Assembly (NCBI GenBank): GCA_038212215.1
Contig: JBBQUT010000026.1
Location: 6,644-70,643, forward strand
Direction of reading: 5' to 3'
Length of the DNA stretch: 64,000 nt
Origin: JALZAI01 sp038212215
Lineage (GTDB): Bacteria > Actinomycetota > Actinomycetes > Mycobacteriales > Jatrophihabitantaceae
The stretch's first letter is position 1. Each line of letters opens with the position of its first letter. Position numbers and translations under genes: made by a program. Positions 60,287 through 64,000 of the stretch are shown here, piece after piece. The notes beneath the pieces were generated by a model, which saw only the letters and a program-made list of their open reading frames with translations, was not told the origin of the DNA and ran no database searches.

Positions 60287-61032
60287 ACACCCTGCTGTGG
60301 ATCATCCTCCCGTACCTGTCGATCGCGATCTTCGTCGGCGGCCACACGTGGCGCTACCGCTACGACAAGTTCGGTTGGACGACCCGCTCCAGCCAGCTGT
60401 ATGAGAACCGGCTGCTGCGACTCGGCTCCCCGCTGTTCCACTTCGGCGTCCTGTTCGTCATCCTCGGCCACATCGGCGGCCTGCTCGTCCCCGAATCCGC
60501 GACCGAGGCCGTCGGCGTCACCGAAACCATGTACCACGCCGCGGCCGTCACCTTGGGCACCGTCTCCGGCGTCATGACCCTGTCTGGGATCGCGATCCTC
60601 ATCTACCGCCGCCGCACCACCGGCCCGGTGTTCTCCGCCACCACCCGCAACGACAAAGGCATGTACGTCCTACTCGTCGCCGCCCTCGTCGCAGGCCTCA
60701 CCACCACCGTGCTCGGCAACATCACCGCCCACCCGCACGACTACCGCCTCACCGTCGCCCCCTACTTCCGGTCGATCTTCTACCTGCACCCTCACGTCAA
60801 CCTCATCACCGCCGCCCCGATCGGGTTCCAGATCCACGTCATGATCGCCTGGGTGCTGTTCGCGGTATGGCCGTTCACCAGACTCGTGCACGCCTTCTCC
60901 GCCCCGCTCGGATACCTCACCCGCCCCTACATCGTCTACCGCTCCCGCGACGTCACCGGTGCCCGTCCCGTCCGGCGAGGCTGGGAAGCCATCACCACCC
61001 CGCGAGACACCCACAAAGACAAGGTCCGCTGA
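60283..61032 (+). CDS. narI: Respiratory nitrate reductase gamma subunit (cytochrome b)
   Basis: A 249-residue membrane subunit with five helices. It oxidises quinol and holds two b-haems. His53 and His63 (LFHFG, GHIGG) have the same 10-residue spacing as E. coli NarI; the other pair is in FQIHVM and LVHAFSAP. The C-terminus ends in a positively charged tail. The ATG of the cupin gene begins on the last base of its stop. Confidence 0.96.
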   Translation: MNTLLWIILPYLSIAIFVGGHTWRYRYDKFGWTTRSSQLYENRLLRLGSPLFHFGVLFVILGHIGGLLVPESATEAVGVTETMYHAAAVTLGTVSGVMTLSGIAILIYRRRTTGPVFSATTRNDKGMYVLLVAALVAGLTTTVLGNITAHPHDYRLTVAPYFRSIFYLHPHVNLITAAPIGFQIHVMIAWVLFAVWPFTRLVHAFSAPLGYLTRPYIVYRSRDVTGARPVRRGWEAITTPRDTHKDKVR

Positions 61033-61373
61033 TGCAGAAAATCTCCCTCGACGCCACCGCCCGCGAGCAACTCGACACCGCCCGCACCACCGCCGCGGCC
61101 AGATCATCGGTGACCGTGTTCGGCGGGCACGAACACGCCCTGCGCCAGACCGTCGTCGCGCTGCTGGCCGGCGCCTCACTCGGCGAGCACGAGAACCCCG
61201 GCGAAGCCACCGTGCACGTGCTCAGCGGACGCGTACAACTGACCGCAGGCACAAACACATGGGAAGGCCGCAGCGGGGACCTGCTCATCGTCCCCGACGC
61301 CAGGCACGGCTTGCAGGCAGTCGAGGACGCCGTCGTACTCCTCACCGCGGTGCCGCGAAACCACATCCGCTGA
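61032..61373 (+). CDS. Small cupin-domain protein at the end of the nar operon
   Basis: A 113-residue single cupin: LLAGASLGEHENPGEATVHVLSGRVQLT as cupin motif 1 (two His and Glu) and GDLLIVPDARHGLQA as motif 2. It may bind a metal or be a small dioxygenase-like or sensing protein. TGATG overlap with narI shows co-translation, so a role in nitrate respiration or nitrosative stress is likely. Not part of the classical narGHJI set. Confidence 0.88.
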   Translation: MQKISLDATAREQLDTARTTAAARSSVTVFGGHEHALRQTVVALLAGASLGEHENPGEATVHVLSGRVQLTAGTNTWEGRSGDLLIVPDARHGLQAVEDAVVLLTAVPRNHIR

Positions 61374-61421
61374 GACCATCCTGTGGGGTTCCAAAACCCG
61401 ATCGTTGCCATTGTTCTGGCG

Positions 61422-61673
61422 CTACGCGGCGGGGTGGTACTCGTTGATGGGGCCACTGAGAATCGGATGGCGGATGACCGCCGGTAGCGAGTCAACAGGT
61501 ACTGGTCGAAGCGGTGAGGGCGGTCGAAGGGCTTGGCCCCTGTACGGCCGTTGCTGGTTGTGGTGACGGACGTACTCGTCCAGGAGGCGTCGGAGGTGGC
61601 GTTGTCCGAAGATCAGCATCCGGTCGGTCGGCTCGGCTCTGAGGGTGCGAACAAGTCGCTCGGCGTAGCACAC
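61422..61673 (-). mobile_element. IS481-like transposase/integrase, C-terminal fragment
   Basis: An 83-codon frame encodes the end of an rve-type integrase: YAERLVRTLRAEPTDRMLIFG, RRLLDEYVRHHNQQRPYRG (catalytic Glu region and the HYNxxRPH motif) and GPINEYHPAA at the tail. The N-terminal HTH and first catalytic Asp residues are missing, since upstream DNA is unrelated. Therefore a dead insertion-sequence remnant. Confidence 0.75.
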
Positions 61674-61681
61674 CCGGATAC

Positions 61682-61861
61682 ATGTCCTACGGGGTCATCT
61701 TCGACGACGACAAGGTTGTGTCGATCAGCCAGTGAGAGTCCGAGGAGCACGCCAAGGCGGCGGATGCCGCGCTCGCCGAGTGGGTAAAAGCCATTACCAC
61801 GATGATTAGCGAAACACGACACACCGGCGACCTGGCATGGCTGGAACTCGCCGCGCGGTGA
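61682..61861 (+). pseudogene. Small gene remnant with in-frame TGA (antibiotic-biosynthesis-monooxygenase-like)
   Basis: One frame reads MSYGVIFDDDKVVSISQ, TGA (61733), then ESEEHAKAADAALAEWVKAI and RHTGDLAWLELAAR up to 61861. Coding sequence continues without change on both sides of the stop, and Trp is expected there (VVSISQW), so TGG to TGA is the simplest reading. The N-terminal ~45 residues of the family are also missing. It abuts the IS fragment. Confidence 0.6.
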
Positions 61862-62690
61862 TCGGCGACCACTGACGCCAGACGGTGATCTTCAGGTTCG
61901 GCTGCTCGCCGCTGTGGCGCCCCCTGGGTGGAGGCGACCGCTCATCGGCATCATCTGCTTTGATCACGCATGTCACGCTCGGCGGCTATGGTCGCGCCTG
62001 CGGCGCGTGTTCGACCGGCTCGGGGACAGCGCCGCCGCCGATTGCGTCGATGGTCAGGGAGGCCGTGGCGCTGAGCAACGGCCCTCCTTCATTGAACGTC
62101 AGACCGGTGCGCGCTGGTCTCGCCGACGGTCGCATGCCTGGCGTGGTGAGCGTGTCCGAGACACACCTGCGCGCGACATTGCGCGCACGTCGTGCGAGCG
62201 TTTGCTGCGCATTCCCCGGCCTCGCAGCCGCCGTAGTCCGCGGTGGTCCCGTACTTCAGCGCAGGCTCTGTCCTCTTCTCGTTCACCGCTCCATCTCCGC
62301 TCAGATCGCTTTCGATCATCGGCGAACCTATCTCTGGCCAGGTCGACAGTGCGTGTGTCGGCGACACGCAAATGCTGTTGCCAGCGCGAGCGCAACTTGG
62401 CCCATACCTCGTTCACTCCGATACGTAGTCGGTGATGAACGTGGTCGAATTTTCACGACTGCCGATCCGAACCCAACGAGCGCCAGGATTCGCAGCGACT
62501 TGATCGAGAATCTGGGCGTCTCCGCCCAGTTCGGCGAACGCAGCGTTCGCGGCAGCATTCCTGCCCGAACCGACCAACGGCCAGCCCATTCGGCATCCTG
62601 CGGTGCACCAGCATCTCTGCTTGCACCGTGCGTGTACGTGACATTCGGCGCCGAGCCGGCAAGCCTCGACCCCTTGAGGATGTGACGGGA
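61862..62690. other. Gene-free, rearranged-looking stretch
   Basis: A 266-codon plus frame (61885-62685) covers most of it, but it is Arg/Cys/Ser-rich, lacks ribosome sites and is matched by long frames on the other strand; its codon statistics do not support coding. No repeats or hairpins stand out. Together with the IS remnant it looks like an insertion scar. Confidence 0.4.
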
Positions 62691-63482
62691 CTAACTAGGG
62701 ACCGCTGCGGATTCGGGAGATAGCTGTGTGAGCAACGGTTTTACCATGACGAATCCGATGTTGTTGTGTTCGGCCGACAGTCTTCCGCGCGACATACGGC
62801 CGAGCAGAGCCACGGCAGCGGCGGCGAGCCTCTCCAGCGGCCCGAATGCCCGCAGGTAGAAGTTGGTCGCGTATTCCCGCTCGATCGCAAGGCCCTGCTG
62901 CTGGGCCCAACGGCGCAGGCCCCGGACGCTCACCACCGGGTCGTACACCGCCGGATACGGCGCGTACCCGGGCTTGCCGGCGTTCGGCTTGTGCTCGATG
63001 TACTTCTTGTAGAGCACGTGCACTCGGTGCGGCGAGTGCTTGGTGAGGAATCCGTACACCGACTCGCCGTCGGGCACCCGCACGATCAGCCGACCACCTG
63101 GGCGCAGCGTCTTCGCGAGCCGGTCCAGCACGGATTCCGCACCGGCGACGTGCTCGAGTACGTAGCTGCAGTACACCAGGTCGAACGACCCAGGGGTCAA
63201 CGACACCGAACGCAAATCGCCCAAGACCTCAGCGTCGAGGTCCCCTCTTACCTCGCGCCGAATTCGCAACGCCTCGGGATCGGTGTCGACGCCCGTGATG
63301 TGAAGCGCGATGTTGTCGGGTCGGTAGGGCCACTGCTTGCCGCAGCCTGCCTCCAATACCCGGATCGGCTCGCTTCCGCTGCGCGCGCTCACGATTGCCT
63401 CGGTCAACAACTCCGCCTGCTCCTGCGGGGATTGCAGCAGCCGAGGCGTTGCCGTCCGCTGCCGAACTTGAGCTGACCTCAT
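62691..63482 (-). CDS. Class I SAM-dependent methyltransferase (Methyltransf_11-type)
   Basis: A 263-residue methyltransferase. Motif I VLEAGCGKQWPY, acidic TGVDTDPEAL, FDLVYCSYVLEHV (motif IV region) and LRPGGRLIVRVPDGE (motif V/VI). The C-terminus has a hydrophobic helix LAAAAVALLGRM that may contact a membrane lipid or hydrophobic substrate. Substrate unknown, often a glycolipid or polyketide. Isolated between decayed stretches. Confidence 0.88.
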   Translation of the reverse strand: MRSAQVRQRTATPRLLQSPQEQAELLTEAIVSARSGSEPIRVLEAGCGKQWPYRPDNIALHITGVDTDPEALRIRREVRGDLDAEVLGDLRSVSLTPGSFDLVYCSYVLEHVAGAESVLDRLAKTLRPGGRLIVRVPDGESVYGFLTKHSPHRVHVLYKKYIEHKPNAGKPGYAPYPAVYDPVVSVRGLRRWAQQQGLAIEREYATNFYLRAFGPLERLAAAAVALLGRMSRGRLSAEHNNIGFVMVKPLLTQLSPESAAVPS

Positions 63483-64000
63483 GGCGTCCCCACTCTCGGT
63501 CTATAAGTCGCGAAGCGTACTTACACGAGAAGAACGCGTCAAAGCCAGATTTTTGGGACGTGTCACGAGCCATGCCGTGCGTGCAGCCGAAGGTTCGTGC
63601 GTAAGGGTGCGCGTTTAGGCAGTACCGAATGCCCAGTGGCCGAGACCTGGCGTCGATCGCGCCGCGACGATCTCCCGAGCTGTCGCCGGGTGATGACGAC
63701 GCCCGGACCGCTTGCTGGGTCGCCGACGGGGTGGTTGCGCAGCGCGGCGTGGCGTGGCGTTGCTCGATCGTCGACTTGATGGTTGCAACTGCTGCGCGGC
63801 CTCGAACGACGAGCGGTTTTCCGAGTTCTTGCCGGAGTATCCTGTGTGGTTAACGGCCACGGCGGCCGGTTCTTGCTTGTGGGGTTTGGCAGTCGCTGGT
63901 TGCTGGGGTGGCGCTGACCGAGTTATCCATGAGCGGTGTCGGGAAGTAGCGCGTCGATGAGGGTGGACGGCTCTGGGCGGCAAGCCTTCTTCGGAAGGCC
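63483..64000. other. Right-edge stretch without an identified gene
   Basis: Short frames on both strands; none has a family match or a clear ribosome site. The plus frame 63712-63960 is Cys/Trp-rich and ends ADRVIHERCREVARR, but I cannot place it. A short GGCGTGGCGTGGCG run is at about 63743. A gene could be cut by the edge. Confidence 0.35.

Noticed and set aside
61885..62685. 266-codon plus-strand frame
   Set aside because: Codon statistics and amino-acid content (Arg, Cys, Ser-rich) look non-coding and no ribosome site is present.
1..64000. CRISPR arrays, tRNA or rRNA genes, phage att sites
   Set aside because: No regularly spaced direct repeats, cloverleaf or rRNA-like sequence was noticed on reading.

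Overview
The window is high-GC DNA with densely packed, often 1-4 nt overlapping genes. Its gene content is typical of Actinomycetota: an ECF sigma factor of the SigG/SnoaL type, OmpR/HAMP-less two-component genes, HxlR/ArsR/LacI regulators, narGHJI with NarJ, a BLUF protein and BTAD remnants. I would place it among soil or rock-associated actinobacteria (a Frankiales/Jatrophihabitans-like or mycobacterial relative), but the sequence alone does not fix the genus. I saw no rRNA, tRNA or CRISPR array.

Layout. 1-3.1 kb: the end of a SpoIIE-type phosphatase, then a minus-strand three-gene ABC exporter operon. 3.5-5.6 kb: a tight sulfur operon (sulfide:quinone-oxidoreductase-like flavoprotein, DsrC/TusE-like carrier, DsrE-like protein). 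5.8-11.8 kb: an alpha/beta hydrolase with a disturbed 5' end, a large STAND-type ATPase with Arg for the Walker A Lys, and an SNF2-type helicase whose DEAH box reads DVAH. 12.1-20.1 kb: a compact envelope/redox block, namely a cytochrome-b/sulfite-oxidase-domain fusion, a SAM methyltransferase, a DUF2064 protein, a GT2, an NAD-dependent epimerase, a GT-C-like membrane protein and a two-component system. 20.1-22.5 kb: a GYD protein, a proline-racemase-family enzyme and an ornithine-cyclodeaminase-family reductase. 22.6-29.6 kb: a SpoIIE phosphatase, DHFR-like protein, ECF sigma factor, truncated MFS fused end-to-end with an SDR, an ArsR/AHSA1/DinB operon with two clear operator-like sites, a TMEM175-type channel and an EVE-domain protein.

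30-41.6 kb is a sugar-alcohol locus: zinc alcohol dehydrogenase, PfkB kinase and GatZ/KbaZ-like protein on plus; mannitol-type dehydrogenase, two ABC permeases and a lipoprotein binding protein on minus; a LacI regulator; and a wrecked sugar/nucleoside kinase. The set fits uptake of a hexitol, oxidation to a ketose such as tagatose, phosphorylation at C6 and GatZ-type epimerisation to fructose 6-phosphate. 41.6-51 kb is patchy accessory DNA: gene remnants (BTAD/binding-protein fusion, phosphoesterase, start-less membrane protein) between intact genes (MFS/HxlR pair, AGE-family epimerase, BLUF protein, beta-propeller-like secreted protein with a 9-bp repeat).

51-61.4 kb is a respiratory nitrate module: a SufR-like regulator with three C-terminal cysteines, NarK-type transporter, hemerythrin-like protein, narG-narH-narJ-narI and a terminal cupin, nearly all translationally coupled. 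61.4-64 kb is another decayed stretch (IS481-like integrase tail, small broken gene, unassigned DNA) around an intact methyltransferase.

The best candidates for something not yet described are the 12.1-20.1 kb redox/glycosyltransferase block and the three-gene sulfur operon. The mutated catalytic motifs in the two large ATPases and the several operator-like inverted repeats also deserve checking. All functional calls are by reading motifs and context; no database search was run.
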